Notes: generated by a model from the letters alone, not told the origin. 64,000 nucleotides of DNA from Clostridia bacterium (GCA_017521925.1 JAFXBG010000008.1:29077-93076); one strand, 5' to 3'; numbered from the stretch's first letter, positions 1 through 8,914 are shown. Program-made: numbers and translations.

Positions 1-157
1 TGGAAAGCTGAGTGTAATACTTAAGCCAGCCTAAGGGGTGCAGGCTGTTGCTTTTGTAAAGCTCTGTCATAAGCCACAGGCCGAGTGCTTCCATAATTAT
101 CAGAATAATATTAACTGCAAGGATAAATATTTTTCGGATTTTAAGTTGTTTGCTCAT
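1..157 (-). CDS. Partial membrane protein of unknown function (3' end beyond window)
   Basis: Reading leftward from an ATG at 157-155, 52 codons stay open to the window edge, so only the N-terminus is visible. It has a short basic head (MSKQLKIRKIF) followed by one hydrophobic segment at about residues 9-31, so it is probably an integral membrane protein. The residues near the edge (LKYYTQLS) recall the 'YFT.LSN' stretch of Pr6Pr-type membrane proteins, but that assignment is a guess from a few residues. A strong ribosome site (GGGGG, 163-167) precedes the ATG, and a sigma-A-like promoter lies at 185-213. The C-terminus and true function cannot be seen. Confidence 0.6.
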   Translation of the reverse strand, partial: MSKQLKIRKIFILAVNIILIIMEALGLWLMTELYKSNSLHPLGWLKYYTQLS

Positions 158-184
158 AACATCCCCCTTCCGGAACAAATATTT

Positions 185-213
185 ATTATATCATATTAAG
201 AGGTGTTTTTCAA
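185..213 (-). promoter_or_regulatory. Sigma-A promoter for the partial membrane protein
   Basis: On the minus strand, TTGAAA (213-208) is followed after 17 bp by TATAAT (190-185). The -35 box overlaps the stop codon of the hydrolase gene, so the membrane protein can be transcribed independently of it. Confidence 0.6.
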
Positions 214-1199
214 TCAATTCCGGAAACTTCTCTAAGCTTTCTGAATGCTTTAACGTATTTGTCGTTTTCATAGTAAAAAACAAGACCATGAGCAGCATCT
301 TTGGAAGTAACAAGTATTTTTTCAAAATTGCCTGTGCTTGTGTTTTTTTCAAACATTTCAAATGGTACAACATCGTCAGCTTCACCGTGTGCAAACATAA
401 CAGGAAGTTTATTGTGCTGTAAGCTTTTTGCTGTGTTAACCTTTCCCAAGAATGAGCCGATTTTAAAATGTGCGACAAGGCTTACAAAGTTTGACATAAA
501 GGAAGCAAGAAGTTTTGATTTGAATACATCTGTAAGAGCAAAACCTATTACGTGCTTAGGCGTGTCAAAGCCGCAGTCGCAAACTGCACCTTTAACAGAT
601 TCCGGTAAATCAAGACCTAAAGCATACATAACCGTAGATGCTCCCATAGAAACACCGGCAAGTAGGATTTTTGCATTGCCTGTATGGCGGTTATCAACGT
701 ACTTTATCCATTCAACAAGGTCATATCGCTCGTTTAAACCAAAGGTTATGTATTTGCCTTCGCTTTCTCCGTGAGTTCTCTGAACAATAAATAAAAGGTC
801 AAAACCTTCCTCATAGTAAAACTTTGCTGAGGCTGAAAAATCAAAGTAAGGAAAAGAGCGGTAACCGTGGCAAAGTATCATAACTTGACCGCTTGATTTT
901 TCATTTTCAAGGTAATAACCCTTTAAATTAAGACCGTCTTTTGACTTAATCCATACTTCTTCCTTACCTTTAAAATCCTTGAACCAGTAAATGCCCCTGC
1001 GAAAATATTCGTGATAGGGTCTTGTTCCTACCTTTTTTGCGGCGGCTTCTATCTGGTCTCCTTCATAAACTTTGCGTGTAAAGCTTCTGTCAAAGGCAAT
1101 AAATCCAAAAACCACGCAGTACATAAGTGCAATAAGTAAAACCGAAAGTATTATAATAATCGCTATCACAGTGTCACTTTCTTTCATAAAAATTAACAT
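210..1199 (-). CDS. Membrane-anchored alpha/beta hydrolase
   Basis: A serine hydrolase of the alpha/beta fold (COG1073-like), about 329 aa. An N-terminal hydrophobic segment (about residues 10-32) should tether it to the membrane. The core shows an oxyanion-type HGY, a nucleophile elbow GVSMG, a late Asp in HGEADDVVP, and a catalytic His in AAHG near the C-terminus. This is a complete Ser-Asp-His set. The substrate cannot be read from sequence; relatives are esterases, acylglycerol lipases or peptidases. Three in-frame starts are possible (1232, 1199, 1187). I chose 1199 because an AGTGGA sits 5 bp before it, but the ribosome site is weak and the start is uncertain. It is divergent from the deo operon and has no obvious functional link to it. 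Confidence 0.85.
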   Translation of the reverse strand: MLIFMKESDTVIAIIIILSVLLIALMYCVVFGFIAFDRSFTRKVYEGDQIEAAAKKVGTRPYHEYFRRGIYWFKDFKGKEEVWIKSKDGLNLKGYYLENEKSSGQVMILCHGYRSFPYFDFSASAKFYYEEGFDLLFIVQRTHGESEGKYITFGLNERYDLVEWIKYVDNRHTGNAKILLAGVSMGASTVMYALGLDLPESVKGAVCDCGFDTPKHVIGFALTDVFKSKLLASFMSNFVSLVAHFKIGSFLGKVNTAKSLQHNKLPVMFAHGEADDVVPFEMFEKNTSTGNFEKILVTSKDAAHGLVFYYENDKYVKAFRKLREVSGID

Positions 1200-1214
1200 A
1201 AAAATCCACTTTAT

Positions 1215-1243
1215 ATTTTGTACCATAGACATTAATTTGTCAA
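1215..1243 (-). promoter_or_regulatory. Possible promoter for the alpha/beta hydrolase
   Basis: On the minus strand TTGACA (1243-1238) is followed after 17 bp by a poor -10 box CAAAAT (1220-1215). The -35 is perfect. The -10 overlaps the longest possible reading frame start, which argues for one of the downstream start codons. Confidence 0.35.
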
Positions 1244-1258
1244 TATTCTTTTAGCGTG

Positions 1259-1287
1259 TTGACTACTTAATTTTGATTTTATATAAT
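1259..1287 (+). promoter_or_regulatory. Sigma-A promoter of the deo operon
   Basis: TTGACT (1259-1264), a 17-bp spacer and a perfect TATAAT (1282-1287). It lies 29 bp before the deoC start, leaving a short leader of about 20 nt. No clear operator palindrome is visible around it. Confidence 0.8.
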
Positions 1288-1315
1288 TTATATATTATGT
1301 TTTAAGGTGATATTT

Positions 1316-1987
1316 ATGGATACAGAAAAAATCTTAAGTGCAGTGGACCATACTTTGCTTTCACAGACTGCTACAGAGACAGAAATTTTAGCTCTTTGCG
1401 ACGATGGTTTAAAGTATAAAACCGCCAGTGTATGCATTCCTCTTTCCTATGTTAAAAGGGCTAAGGAATATGTTGGTGACAGGCTTAAAATCTGCACGGT
1501 TATAGGTTTTCCAAACGGTTATGTTACAGAAAATGTAAAATGTTTCGAAGCTACGGAAGCAGTAGCTCTGGGAGCTGACGAAATTGATATGGTAATAAAT
1601 ATAGGTGACGTTAAAAACGGAGATTACCAAAAGATTTTAAAGGAAATCAAAGCTGTTAAAAAAGCTTGCGGAGGTAATGTATTAAAGGTTATTATCGAAA
1701 CCTGTCTGTTAACTGAGGAAGAAAAGATTAAAATGTGCAAGGTGGTTTCTCAGTCGGGGGCAGATTTCATCAAGACTTCCACAGGTTTTTCGACAAAGGG
1801 TGCCACAGCCGAGGATATAAAGCTTTTTGCAGAGAATGTGGAGCCTCACGTAAAAATCAAAGCCGCAGGCGGAATATCAAGCCTTGAAGATGCCGAGCTT
1901 TTTATGAATCTCGGTGCAAGCCGTCTTGGCACAAGCAAAGTTGTAAAGATAATCAAGAATTCAGGTGACGATAATGGAGCATATTAA
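1316..1987 (+). CDS. deoC: Deoxyribose-phosphate aldolase
   Basis: Cleaves 2-deoxyribose-5-phosphate to glyceraldehyde-3-phosphate and acetaldehyde, the last step of deoxynucleoside catabolism. The 223-aa length fits the class I DeoC family. Visible landmarks are VDHTLL near the N-terminus, [19 protein letters not shown], the Schiff-base lysine in FIKTSTGFS, and IKAAGGI near the C-terminus. The start at ATG 1316 is favoured over an in-frame GTG at 1307, because the GTG is part of the ribosome site AAGGTG (1304-1309). It is the first gene of a tight operon and overlaps deoD by 14 nt, which suggests translational coupling. Confidence 0.97.
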   Translation: MDTEKILSAVDHTLLSQTATETEILALCDDGLKYKTASVCIPLSYVKRAKEYVGDRLKICTVIGFPNGYVTENVKCFEATEAVALGADEIDMVINIGDVKNGDYQKILKEIKAVKKACGGNVLKVIIETCLLTEEEKIKMCKVVSQSGADFIKTSTGFSTKGATAEDIKLFAENVEPHVKIKAAGGISSLEDAELFMNLGASRLGTSKVVKIIKNSGDDNGAY

Positions 1988-2726
1988 AACCCCCCACATT
2001 AGTTTACAGGATGAAATAGCCTTTGGCAAAACCGTGCTTATGCCCGGCGACCCCTTAAGGGCAAAGTTTATTGCGGAAAATTTTCTTGAAAACCCGAAAC
2101 TTGTTAATAATGTACGCGGTATTCAGGGGTACACAGGATACTATAGGGGTGTTAAAGTCAGCGTTATGGCAAGCGGTATGGGTATGCCATCTATAGGTAT
2201 TTATTCCTACGAGCTTTTTAAATTTTTCTCAGTGCAGAACATTATCCGCGTAGGTAGTGCAGGTGCTATTAATGAGGACGTAAAGCTTAAGGATGTTGTG
2301 GTTGGCATTGGTGCTTCTACCAATTCAAATTTCCAGAGTCAGTACGGACTTAAGGGCAGTATTGCACCTGTGTGCAGTTTTGATTTGCTTAAAGCGGTAA
2401 ATACTGCTTCAGAAAATACTGATATAAATATAAAGGTTGGCTCTCTATTTTCCTCTGATACCTTTTATGACGACACAACCCCTGCCAAAGAGTGGGGTAA
2501 GGTGGGATGTTTAGCTGTGGAAATGGAAGCGGCGGCACTTTACTTAACAGCTCAAAGACTTGGTATGCGTGCCTTGGCTGTATGCACAATTTCCGATTTA
2601 GTGTATCCGCCCTTTGACTCTTTAGAAGCAGAGGACAGAGAAAAAACCTTCACCGATATGATGCGTTTAGCATTGGAAACTGCTGTACTGGCCGAAAAAT
2701 TACCCACACTTTTACCTAAGGAATAA
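1974..2726 (+). CDS. deoD: Purine-nucleoside phosphorylase, DeoD type
   Basis: Phosphorolyses purine (deoxy)nucleosides to free base and (deoxy)ribose-1-phosphate. The 250-aa protein matches the hexameric DeoD family rather than the trimeric PunA type. It shows the phosphate-binding MPGDPLRAK, an ASGMGMPS glycine-rich segment, the RVGSAGA motif and the nucleoside-binding [11 protein letters not shown] 1974 is preferred to an in-frame GTG at 1965 because AGGTGA just upstream gives a 5-bp spacing. It sits between deoC and deoB, so its product deoxyribose-1-phosphate is passed to DeoB and then DeoC. Confidence 0.96.
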   Translation: MEHIKTPHISLQDEIAFGKTVLMPGDPLRAKFIAENFLENPKLVNNVRGIQGYTGYYRGVKVSVMASGMGMPSIGIYSYELFKFFSVQNIIRVGSAGAINEDVKLKDVVVGIGASTNSNFQSQYGLKGSIAPVCSFDLLKAVNTASENTDINIKVGSLFSSDTFYDDTTPAKEWGKVGCLAVEMEAAALYLTAQRLGMRALAVCTISDLVYPPFDSLEAEDREKTFTDMMRLALETAVLAEKLPTLLPKE

Positions 2727-2728
2727 AT

Positions 2729-3901
2729 ATGAGCAAGCGTGTTTTTCTTATAGTTCTTGACAGCTTCGGTATCGGCGAAATGAAGGATGCCCACAAATTT
2801 GGCGACAAGGGTGCCAACACCCTCAGGTCGGTTTCAAAATCGGAATATTTCGATTTAAGAAATTTAAAGAACCTGGGACTTTTTAATATTGACGGTAATG
2901 AGTATTTAAAAGGTGTAGAAAATCCCATCGCCGCCCATATGCGGCTTTCTGAGCTTTCGCAAGGTAAGGATACCACCGTAGGTCACTGGGAAATAAGCGG
3001 TATTGTAAGCGAAAAGCCTTTGCCTACGTTTCCCGACGGTTTTCCTGAAGAAGTTTTAAAGGAATTTTCACAGAAATGCTCAAGGGGTATTCTTTGCAAT
3101 AAGCCTTACTCAGGCACAGATGTTTTAAGGGACTTTGGCGAGGAGCATATCAATAGCGGAGATTTAATCGTCTACACTTCTGCCGACAGTGTGTTTCAAA
3201 TTGCAGCCCACGAGGATGTTGTACCTGCTGAAAAGCTTTACGAATACTGCAGAATTGCCCGTGAAATCCTTAAGGGTGAATTTGGTGTAGGCAGGGTAAT
3301 TGCAAGACCTTTTAAAGGCGAGAAAGGTAACTTTACACGTACCGCAAACCGCCATGATTTTTCCTTGAGTCCTCCGAAGAAAACCATGCTTGACTTTATA
3401 TCTGAAAGCAGTAAGTCTGTAATCGGTGTAGGTAAAATCAACGACATCTTTTGCGGTAAAGGTATTACCGAATATGTTTACACAAGCTCCAATAATGAAG
3501 GCGTACAACGAACACTTGAATATCTTGACAAGGATTTTTCAGGACTTTGTTTCGTTAACTTAGTTGACTTTGATATGGTCTACGGTCACAGAAATGATGT
3601 AGACGGTTACGCAAAAGCTTTGACGGAATTTGACAAAGCTCTGCCTCAGATTATGGGGAAATTAAAGGATGATGACATCCTTATAATCACCGCTGACCAT
3701 GGCTGTGACCCGGGGTATAAAATTTCCACCGACCATACGAGAGAGCATATACCTGCTTTGATTTTCGGTAAAAGAATTAAAAACGTGAATCTCGGAACAA
3801 AAACAGGCTTTTCTCACATCGGTAAAACGGTCTGCGATTATCTGAATATAAGTGCAGATATTGAGGGAGAAAGCTTTTTAAAAGAAATTATAAAGGATTA
3901 A
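2729..3901 (+). CDS. deoB: Phosphopentomutase
   Basis: Interconverts (deoxy)ribose-1-phosphate and -5-phosphate, linking nucleoside phosphorolysis to DeoC. The 390-aa length is typical. It belongs to the alkaline-phosphatase superfamily: metal-binding Asp in VLDSFGIGE, the phosphorylated Thr in SQGKDTTVGHWE, and further metal ligands in DFDMVYGHRND, ITADHGCDP and STDHTREHIP. It begins 3 bp after deoD and ends 3 bp before tdk, so the four genes are almost certainly cotranscribed. Confidence 0.97.
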   Translation: MSKRVFLIVLDSFGIGEMKDAHKFGDKGANTLRSVSKSEYFDLRNLKNLGLFNIDGNEYLKGVENPIAAHMRLSELSQGKDTTVGHWEISGIVSEKPLPTFPDGFPEEVLKEFSQKCSRGILCNKPYSGTDVLRDFGEEHINSGDLIVYTSADSVFQIAAHEDVVPAEKLYEYCRIAREILKGEFGVGRVIARPFKGEKGNFTRTANRHDFSLSPPKKTMLDFISESSKSVIGVGKINDIFCGKGITEYVYTSSNNEGVQRTLEYLDKDFSGLCFVNLVDFDMVYGHRNDVDGYAKALTEFDKALPQIMGKLKDDDILIITADHGCDPGYKISTDHTREHIPALIFGKRIKNVNLGTKTGFSHIGKTVCDYLNISADIEGESFLKEIIKD

Positions 3902-3904
3902 AAA

Positions 3905-4489
3905 ATGGCTAAACTTTATTTTAAATACGGTGCAATGGGCAGTTCAAAGTCTGCAAACGCACTGATTACAAAATTCAATTACGAAGAACGGGGAATGAAT
4001 GTTTGGCTTATTAAGCCCTCGGTAGATACCCGAGACGGCAAGCACACACTAAAATCCCGTATCGGTTTGTCGGCAGAAGCGGATATTATAGGAGAAAATG
4101 ACAATATTCACGAGATGCTAAAAAAGAAAAAGGACGTAGATGTTATAATTTCCGATGAATGTCAGTTTTTTACATGTTCTCAGATAGACGAGCTCAGGGA
4201 AATTGTAGATTTCAAAGGTATTCCTGTTATGTGTTTTGGATTAAGAACCGACTTTAAAACTCAGCTTTTTGAAGGAAGCAAAAGGCTTTTTGAGGTTGCA
4301 GATTCCATAACTGAAATTAAAACAATCTGCTCCTGCGGGCGAAAAGCTACAGTCAATGCCAGAATTGATTCTGACGGTTATGTTTTAACTAAAGGCAGAC
4401 AGGTTTTGCTTGGAGATAACGACAGGTATATAGCCATGTGTCACAGGTGCTTTGCAAAGGCTATTAAGGACAAAAAAGCGGTAAGATAA
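3905..4489 (+). CDS. tdk: Thymidine kinase (type II)
   Basis: Phosphorylates thymidine to dTMP in pyrimidine salvage. The protein is 194 aa. It has a P-loop-like GAMGSSKS at residues 8-15, the Walker B/catalytic DECQFF, and a lasso/zinc region with two cysteine pairs (CSC and CHRC) as in the human TK1-like family. It is the last gene of the deo operon, 3 bp after deoB. The pairing puts capture of thymidine and breakdown of other deoxynucleosides under one promoter. Confidence 0.95.
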   Translation: MAKLYFKYGAMGSSKSANALITKFNYEERGMNVWLIKPSVDTRDGKHTLKSRIGLSAEADIIGENDNIHEMLKKKKDVDVIISDECQFFTCSQIDELREIVDFKGIPVMCFGLRTDFKTQLFEGSKRLFEVADSITEIKTICSCGRKATVNARIDSDGYVLTKGRQVLLGDNDRYIAMCHRCFAKAIKDKKAVR

Positions 4490-4501
4490 TATAAAACTTA
4501 A

Positions 4502-4537
4502 CTTTTTTGCAAGATTTATAACATATAGGCAAAAAAG
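4502..4537 (+). repeat. Perfect 9-bp inverted repeat after tdk
   Basis: CTTTTTTGC (4502-4510) and GCAAAAAAG (4529-4537) are perfect inverted copies around an 18-nt loop. It lies 12 bp past the tdk stop. No T-run follows the second arm, so it is not a textbook terminator, but it may serve as a weak one or stabilise the mRNA end. Confidence 0.45.
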
Positions 4538-4562
4538 ATTGCGAATATCGGCAAAATTATCA

Positions 4563-4591
4563 TTGACAAACGCCCTCCAAATAGATATAAT
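4563..4591 (+). promoter_or_regulatory. Consensus sigma-A promoter for yceD-rpmF
   Basis: TTGACA (4563-4568), exactly 17 bp, TATAAT (4586-4591): a perfect match in both boxes. This is fitting for a ribosomal protein operon. The expected transcript start is near 4598. Confidence 0.85.
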
Positions 4592-4638
4592 ACTTTATGG
4601 TATTTTCACTATGAGTCATTGCGTTTTTGAGGTGCATT

Positions 4639-5133
4639 ATGGTTTTGAATCTGAAAAATGTTTTCCTCAACGACGGCGAGAAAACAAGCGCTCAGTTTGA
4701 GGTAGAGCTAAAGCCAATTACTCTTGACGGGATTTATCCATTCGATTCCGATGCAAGTGTTTGTGCATTGGCAGAAAATAAGCTTGGCTTTGTAAGTTTA
4801 ACACTTAACGTAAGCTTTGTTTATTCCCGCCCTTGCGACCGCTGCGGCAAAGCTTTAAAAAGAGAACTTGAGTTTTCTTTCGACCACCGTCTCGTTGCAG
4901 GTTTAAGTGACAGCGAGGACGATGACTACATCGAAGTGCCCGATTTTGAGCTTGAGCTCGACGACCTGGTGGTTTCCGACATATTACTGGACCTGCCCGG
5001 CAAGTACCTTTGCTCTGAAGATTGTAAAGGCTTATGTCCTGATTGTGGCTGTAACCTTAACGACACAGAGTGTAGTTGCCGAAAGGGTAACATCGACCCA
5101 AGGCTCGAGATTTTAAAACAGCTTATTGATTAA
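4639..5133 (+). CDS. yceD: YceD family protein (DUF177)
   Basis: The 164-aa DUF177/YceD protein is linked in other bacteria to 23S rRNA accumulation and is conserved beside rpmF, as here. The middle has a CDRCGK pair typical of Gram-positive members. The C-terminus carries the family pattern LCSEDCKGLCPDCGCNLN followed by CSC, probably a metal site. The start at ATG 4639 is set by GAGGTG (4629-4634); an in-frame TTG at 4627 overlaps that site and is less likely. It is 31 bp upstream of rpmF. The exact molecular role is not established. Confidence 0.92.
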   Translation: MVLNLKNVFLNDGEKTSAQFEVELKPITLDGIYPFDSDASVCALAENKLGFVSLTLNVSFVYSRPCDRCGKALKRELEFSFDHRLVAGLSDSEDDDYIEVPDFELELDDLVVSDILLDLPGKYLCSEDCKGLCPDCGCNLNDTECSCRKGNIDPRLEILKQLID

Positions 5134-5164
5134 CATATAAAAATTATAAGGAGGTCTGTAAGAG

Positions 5165-5347
5165 ATGGCAGTACCAAAGAACAAACATTCACAGGCAAGA
5201 AGAGATAAGAGACGCTCCAATGTTTGGAAGCTCGACGCTCCCGCACTCAGCATTTGCCCCAACTGCGGCGAGTACATGGCTCCCCACAAGGTATGCTCCA
5301 GCTGCGGCGTATACAACGGCAGACAGGTTATCGCTAAGGAAGACTAA
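5165..5347 (+). CDS. rpmF: 50S ribosomal protein L32
   Basis: The 60-aa protein begins MAVPKNKHSQARRDKRRS, the conserved basic L32 N-terminus. It carries a zinc ribbon CPNCGEY...CSSCGVYNG in the second half. This is the four-cysteine zinc-binding form of L32. A strong GGAGG (5151-5155) precedes the ATG. It is followed by a strong rho-independent terminator at 5382-5416. Confidence 0.98.
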   Translation: MAVPKNKHSQARRDKRRSNVWKLDAPALSICPNCGEYMAPHKVCSSCGVYNGRQVIAKED

Positions 5348-5381
5348 TCTGAGCCAAATTTTAGCTTAACAAAAGATACAA

Positions 5382-5416
5382 GGCGGCTTTTATTTAAGCC
5401 GCCCTTTTGTTTTTTA
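5382..5416 (+). terminator. Rho-independent terminator after rpmF
   Basis: GGCGGCTT (5382-5389), a 6-nt loop, AAGCCGCC (5396-5403), then a T-rich tail (CTTTTGTTTTTTT). It ends 12 bp before the DUF512 gene start, so expression of that gene depends on readthrough or on a promoter I do not see. Confidence 0.9.
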
Positions 5417-5427
5417 CGGAGGATTTT

Positions 5428-6723
5428 ATGTCTGTTAAAATTTCAGCCGTTACCCCTCATTCTGCAGCTTTTCGTGCAGGTATCAAGGCGGGGGAAGAGC
5501 TTGTGGCTCTTAACGGCAACAAAATCGTAGATGTGCTTGACTACCGCTTTTATCAGCTTGAAACCCACCTTGATGTAACTGTCACAGGTGAAAATGGCGA
5601 GCGTACCGTAAAAGCCACTAAAACCGAATACGAAGAGCTTGGTCTTGAGTTTGACACCTACCTTATGGACAAAGAACGCTCCTGTAAAAATAAGTGCATT
5701 TTCTGTTTTATCGACCAGCTCCCTAAGGGGATGCGTGAAACCCTTTACTATAAAGACGACGACAGCCGTTTAAGCTTTCTTTTCGGCAATTACATCACCC
5801 TTACTAACCTTACTCAGCACGAGATTGACCGCATTATTAAAATGCATATAAGCCCCGTCAATATTTCGGTGCATACCACTAATCCTGACCTGAGATGCAA
5901 AATGATGAATAACCGCTTTGCAGGCGAGTCTCTTAAGATTATGGAGAAGTTTGCCAAGGCGGGTCTTACCCTTAACTGTCAGCTTGTAATCTGTCCCGGT
6001 ATTAATGACGGCGATGAGCTTAAGCGAAGCCTTAACGACCTTGAAATGCTTAATGTAAACACCATTGCAGTCGTACCTGTAGGACTTACCGACCACAGGG
6101 AAGGACTTTATCCTCTTACTCCTTTTAATAAAGAAAGTGCTGAGGCTACCCTAAAAATCGTTGAGGAGTTCTCTGAAAAATGTCTTGATAAGCACTCAAG
6201 GCGTATGGCTTTTGCCGCTGACGAGCTATATATTATGGCAGAGCGTGAAATACCCGAGGCTTCGTTTTACGAGGACTTTTCCTGTTTAGAAAACGGCGTA
6301 GGTCTTATTTCTCTTTTGTACGATGAGTTTGGCTTTGCTTTGGAAGAAAGAGAGGCGGATGAAAATTTAGAGCGTGATATAACCTTAGCCTCAGGCGAGT
6401 CTGCCGCACCATACTTACAGAAATTATTTGATACCTTAAAAGATAAATTCCCAAAAGTAAATGTAAAGGTAGTGCCTATAATCAACGACTTTTTCGGGCA
6501 TAAGATAAATGTCACAGGTCTTGTTGTAGGCAGGGATTTAATAAATACACTCAAAGATATAAATTTAGGAGACAAGCTCCTGTTTTCCACATCAATGCTC
6601 AGAAGTGACGGCGATTTGTTCCTTGATGATACTTCTGTTGATGATGTGAGAAAAGCACTTAATACAGAGGTTGTGCCTGTGCCTAATGACGGGGCACAGC
6701 TTCTGGACGAAATACTCAAATAA
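5428..6723 (+). CDS. DUF512 family protein: PDZ domain plus radical SAM-like Fe-S domain
   Basis: A 431-aa COG1625/DUF512 protein. Residues about 1-60 form a PDZ-like domain (PHSAAFRAGIKAGEELVALNG). Next comes an iron-sulfur motif CKNKCIFCFIDQLP, a CxxxCxxC pattern close to that of radical SAM enzymes, then the conserved DDSRLSFLFGNYITLTNL. The C-terminal DUF512 part includes GLVVGRDL. The biochemical function is unknown. In many Clostridia the gene lies directly before der and plsY, as here. The start at 5428 is set by ACGGAGG (5417-5423); the frame extends upstream into the rpmF terminator, which cannot be coding. Confidence 0.93.
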   Translation: MSVKISAVTPHSAAFRAGIKAGEELVALNGNKIVDVLDYRFYQLETHLDVTVTGENGERTVKATKTEYEELGLEFDTYLMDKERSCKNKCIFCFIDQLPKGMRETLYYKDDDSRLSFLFGNYITLTNLTQHEIDRIIKMHISPVNISVHTTNPDLRCKMMNNRFAGESLKIMEKFAKAGLTLNCQLVICPGINDGDELKRSLNDLEMLNVNTIAVVPVGLTDHREGLYPLTPFNKESAEATLKIVEEFSEKCLDKHSRRMAFAADELYIMAEREIPEASFYEDFSCLENGVGLISLLYDEFGFALEEREADENLERDITLASGESAAPYLQKLFDTLKDKFPKVNVKVVPIINDFFGHKINVTGLVVGRDLINTLKDINLGDKLLFSTSMLRSDGDLFLDDTSVDDVRKALNTEVVPVPNDGAQLLDEILK

Positions 6724-6737
6724 ACGGAGGCGATAAT

Positions 6738-8060
6738 ATGGCAAAACCCGTTATAGCTGTTGTTGGCAGACCTAATGTTGGCAAATCTACGCTTTTTAAC
6801 AAGCTTACAGGTCAGCGTACCGCTATTGTAGACGATACCCCCGGTGTAACAAGGGATCGTATTTACGGCGAAATCGAGTGGTGCGGCCACAAGGCGAGCC
6901 TTATTGACACAGGCGGTATCGAGCCTTATTCCGACGACATAATTCTTTCTCAGATGCGACGTCAGGCAGAGCTTGCTATTGAGACTGCCGATGTTACAAT
7001 CTTAGTTACCGATATCCGCACAGGCGTGGTTGCTACCGACCACGAGGTTGCGGCAATGCTTTTAAAAAGCGGCAAGCCTGTTGTGCTTTGCGTAAATAAG
7101 TGCGACACAGTAGGCGAGCCTGAGCCTGAATTTTACGAGTTCTATAATTTAGGTCTTGGTGAGCCTATCCGTGTTTCTTCGGTTCACGGTCACGGCACAG
7201 GCGACTTGTTGGATGAGGTTTTCTCTTTCATTAACTGGGATGCTGAAGATGAAGAGGATACTGAGGTTATTTCGGTTGCTGTTATCGGTAAGCCTAACGT
7301 TGGCAAGTCATCTTTAGTTAACCGCATTACAGGTGAGGAAAGATGCATTGTTTCAAACATTGCAGGTACAACCCGTGACAGTATTGACAGTAAGATTAAA
7401 AACTCCCACGGTGAGTTCACCTTTATTGATACAGCAGGTATAAGACGTAAAAGCAGGGTAGACGATGCTATAGAAAAATACAGCATTATCCGTGCCCAGA
7501 TGGCAATTGACCGCTGTGACGTATGCGTTATTATGATTGATGCCGAAGAAGGCCCTACTGAGCAGGATACCAAAATTGCAGGTATGGCTCATGAAGCAGG
7601 CAAGGGCTGTATTATTGCTGTTAATAAATGGGACGCAATTGAAAAAGACGATAAGACTATGAACGAATTCAGAAAGAATTTGGACGTTGAGTTCGGTTTT
7701 ATGTCCTATGCTCCCACAATCTTTATTTCAGCAAAAACAGGTCAGCGTTTAGACCGACTTTTCGAACTTATCAAGTATGTTGCAAATACCAACGCAATGC
7801 GTATTAAGACAGGTATTTTAAACGAGCTTTTAGCCGAGGCTACAACCCGTGTTCAGCCTCCTTCAGATAAAGGCAGAAGGCTTAAGATTTACTATGCTAC
7901 CCAGCCTTCTACAAAACCTCCCACATTTGTTTTCTTCTGCAATAATGCTCAGCTTTTCCACTTTTCCTATCAGCGTTATTTAGAAAACCGAATCCGTGAA
8001 ACCTTCGGACTTGAGGGTACTCCTATAAGAATTATTGTCAGGGAGAGAGGAGATAAATAA
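6738..8060 (+). CDS. der: Ribosome biogenesis GTPase Der (EngA)
   Basis: Essential GTPase of 50S subunit assembly, 440 aa. Two tandem G domains are visible: G1 motifs GRPNVGKST (residues 9-17) and GKPNVGKSS (about 184-192), G3 motifs DTGGIE and DTAGIR, and G4 motifs NKCD and NKWD. A C-terminal KH-like domain (about 355-440) follows. The GGAGG at 6725-6729 sets the start. It abuts plsY with no gap. Confidence 0.98.
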   Translation: MAKPVIAVVGRPNVGKSTLFNKLTGQRTAIVDDTPGVTRDRIYGEIEWCGHKASLIDTGGIEPYSDDIILSQMRRQAELAIETADVTILVTDIRTGVVATDHEVAAMLLKSGKPVVLCVNKCDTVGEPEPEFYEFYNLGLGEPIRVSSVHGHGTGDLLDEVFSFINWDAEDEEDTEVISVAVIGKPNVGKSSLVNRITGEERCIVSNIAGTTRDSIDSKIKNSHGEFTFIDTAGIRRKSRVDDAIEKYSIIRAQMAIDRCDVCVIMIDAEEGPTEQDTKIAGMAHEAGKGCIIAVNKWDAIEKDDKTMNEFRKNLDVEFGFMSYAPTIFISAKTGQRLDRLFELIKYVANTNAMRIKTGILNELLAEATTRVQPPSDKGRRLKIYYATQPSTKPPTFVFFCNNAQLFHFSYQRYLENRIRETFGLEGTPIRIIVRERGDK

Positions 8061-8801
8061 ATGCAGAGTTTAACCTTTTATCTTCAGAATTACTGGTGGT
8101 GCATTATAGCACTTGCTGCTTTTTCCTATATTTTAGGCAGCATTAACTTTGCCGTTGTTTTCACAAGATTAGTTAAAAAGCAGGATATAAGAACCCTTGG
8201 TTCAGGTAACGCAGGTTTTACCAATGTGCTTCGCTGTGTCGGTGTTTTTCCTGCGGTTATGACCTTTGTTTTTGACTTTTTAAAGGCAATAATCTCAGTT
8301 CTTGCCGCCAGACTTTTAGTAACATTTCTGCCTGTTGCAGGCGTAGCTCAGGGGTCGGCATTAAAGACCGAGTATATGTATTATACAATGCTTATTGCAG
8401 GTCTTTTCTGTGTTATAGGTCACAGCTTTCCTGTGTTCTTTAACTTCAAGGGAGGCAAGGGTGTTGTAACCACTGCGGCTATGATGGCAGTTGTTGATTG
8501 GAGATTTTTCCTTTTTGTTTTAGGTACCTTCCTTGTGGTATTTGTTTTCAGCCGTATAATTTCCTTAAGCTCTATTATCGCAGGTATTATGATGGGCCCT
8601 GCAAACTTTGCAGTAACATACTTTTTTATGTACAAGCCCTCACTTGAAACAGCCACACCCTACAGCCTTACTTTTGTTTGGTTAACTACTGCTTTTGCAG
8701 CAGGCGTAGGTATCTTTGCTATTATCAAGCACAAGGACAACATTAAACGAATTTTAAAAGGTGAAGAAAAGAAAATTACCGCAAAGAAAAAAGAAGCATA
8801 A
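8061..8801 (+). CDS. plsY: Acyl-phosphate:glycerol-3-phosphate acyltransferase
   Basis: Membrane enzyme that adds the first acyl chain in phospholipid synthesis, using acyl-phosphate made by PlsX. The family landmarks are present: GSINFAVVFTR with LGSGNAGFTNVLR, and GHSFPVFFNFKGGKGV. Five or more hydrophobic segments are visible. At 246 aa it is longer than the usual 200 or so, because of an extra stretch after the second membrane segment (about residues 92-105) and a lysine-rich tail. The ATG follows the der stop directly and its ribosome site GGAGAGAGGAG lies inside der. Confidence 0.95.
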   Translation: MQSLTFYLQNYWWCIIALAAFSYILGSINFAVVFTRLVKKQDIRTLGSGNAGFTNVLRCVGVFPAVMTFVFDFLKAIISVLAARLLVTFLPVAGVAQGSALKTEYMYYTMLIAGLFCVIGHSFPVFFNFKGGKGVVTTAAMMAVVDWRFFLFVLGTFLVVFVFSRIISLSSIIAGIMMGPANFAVTYFFMYKPSLETATPYSLTFVWLTTAFAAGVGIFAIIKHKDNIKRILKGEEKKITAKKKEA

Positions 8802-8815
8802 TAAGTTTTATTTTG

Positions 8816-8845
8816 AGAGAGTCTGTATAAGGCTCTCTTTTGTTT
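8816..8845 (+). terminator. Rho-independent terminator after plsY
   Basis: AGAGAG (8816-8821) pairs with CTCTCT (8833-8838), followed by a T-rich run (TTTTGTTT). It ends the DUF512-der-plsY unit. Confidence 0.7.
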
Positions 8846-8854
8846 ATAAAAGGC

Positions 8855-8883
8855 TTGAATTGAATGTTTTTTTGTAGTAAAAT
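8855..8883 (+). promoter_or_regulatory. Sigma-A promoter for the HIT/PRT/comEC/holA unit
   Basis: TTGAAT (8855-8860), 17 bp, TAAAAT (8878-8883). It lies just after the plsY terminator and 31 bp before the HIT gene. Confidence 0.65.
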
Positions 8884-8914
8884 AAAAGAAAACTTATCTA
8901 CAGGAGAATGAAAT

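Noticed and set aside
5407-5427. Longer N-terminus of the DUF512 protein
   Set aside because: The extension overlaps the rpmF terminator T-run and has no ribosome site; the AGG-rich site points to ATG 5428.
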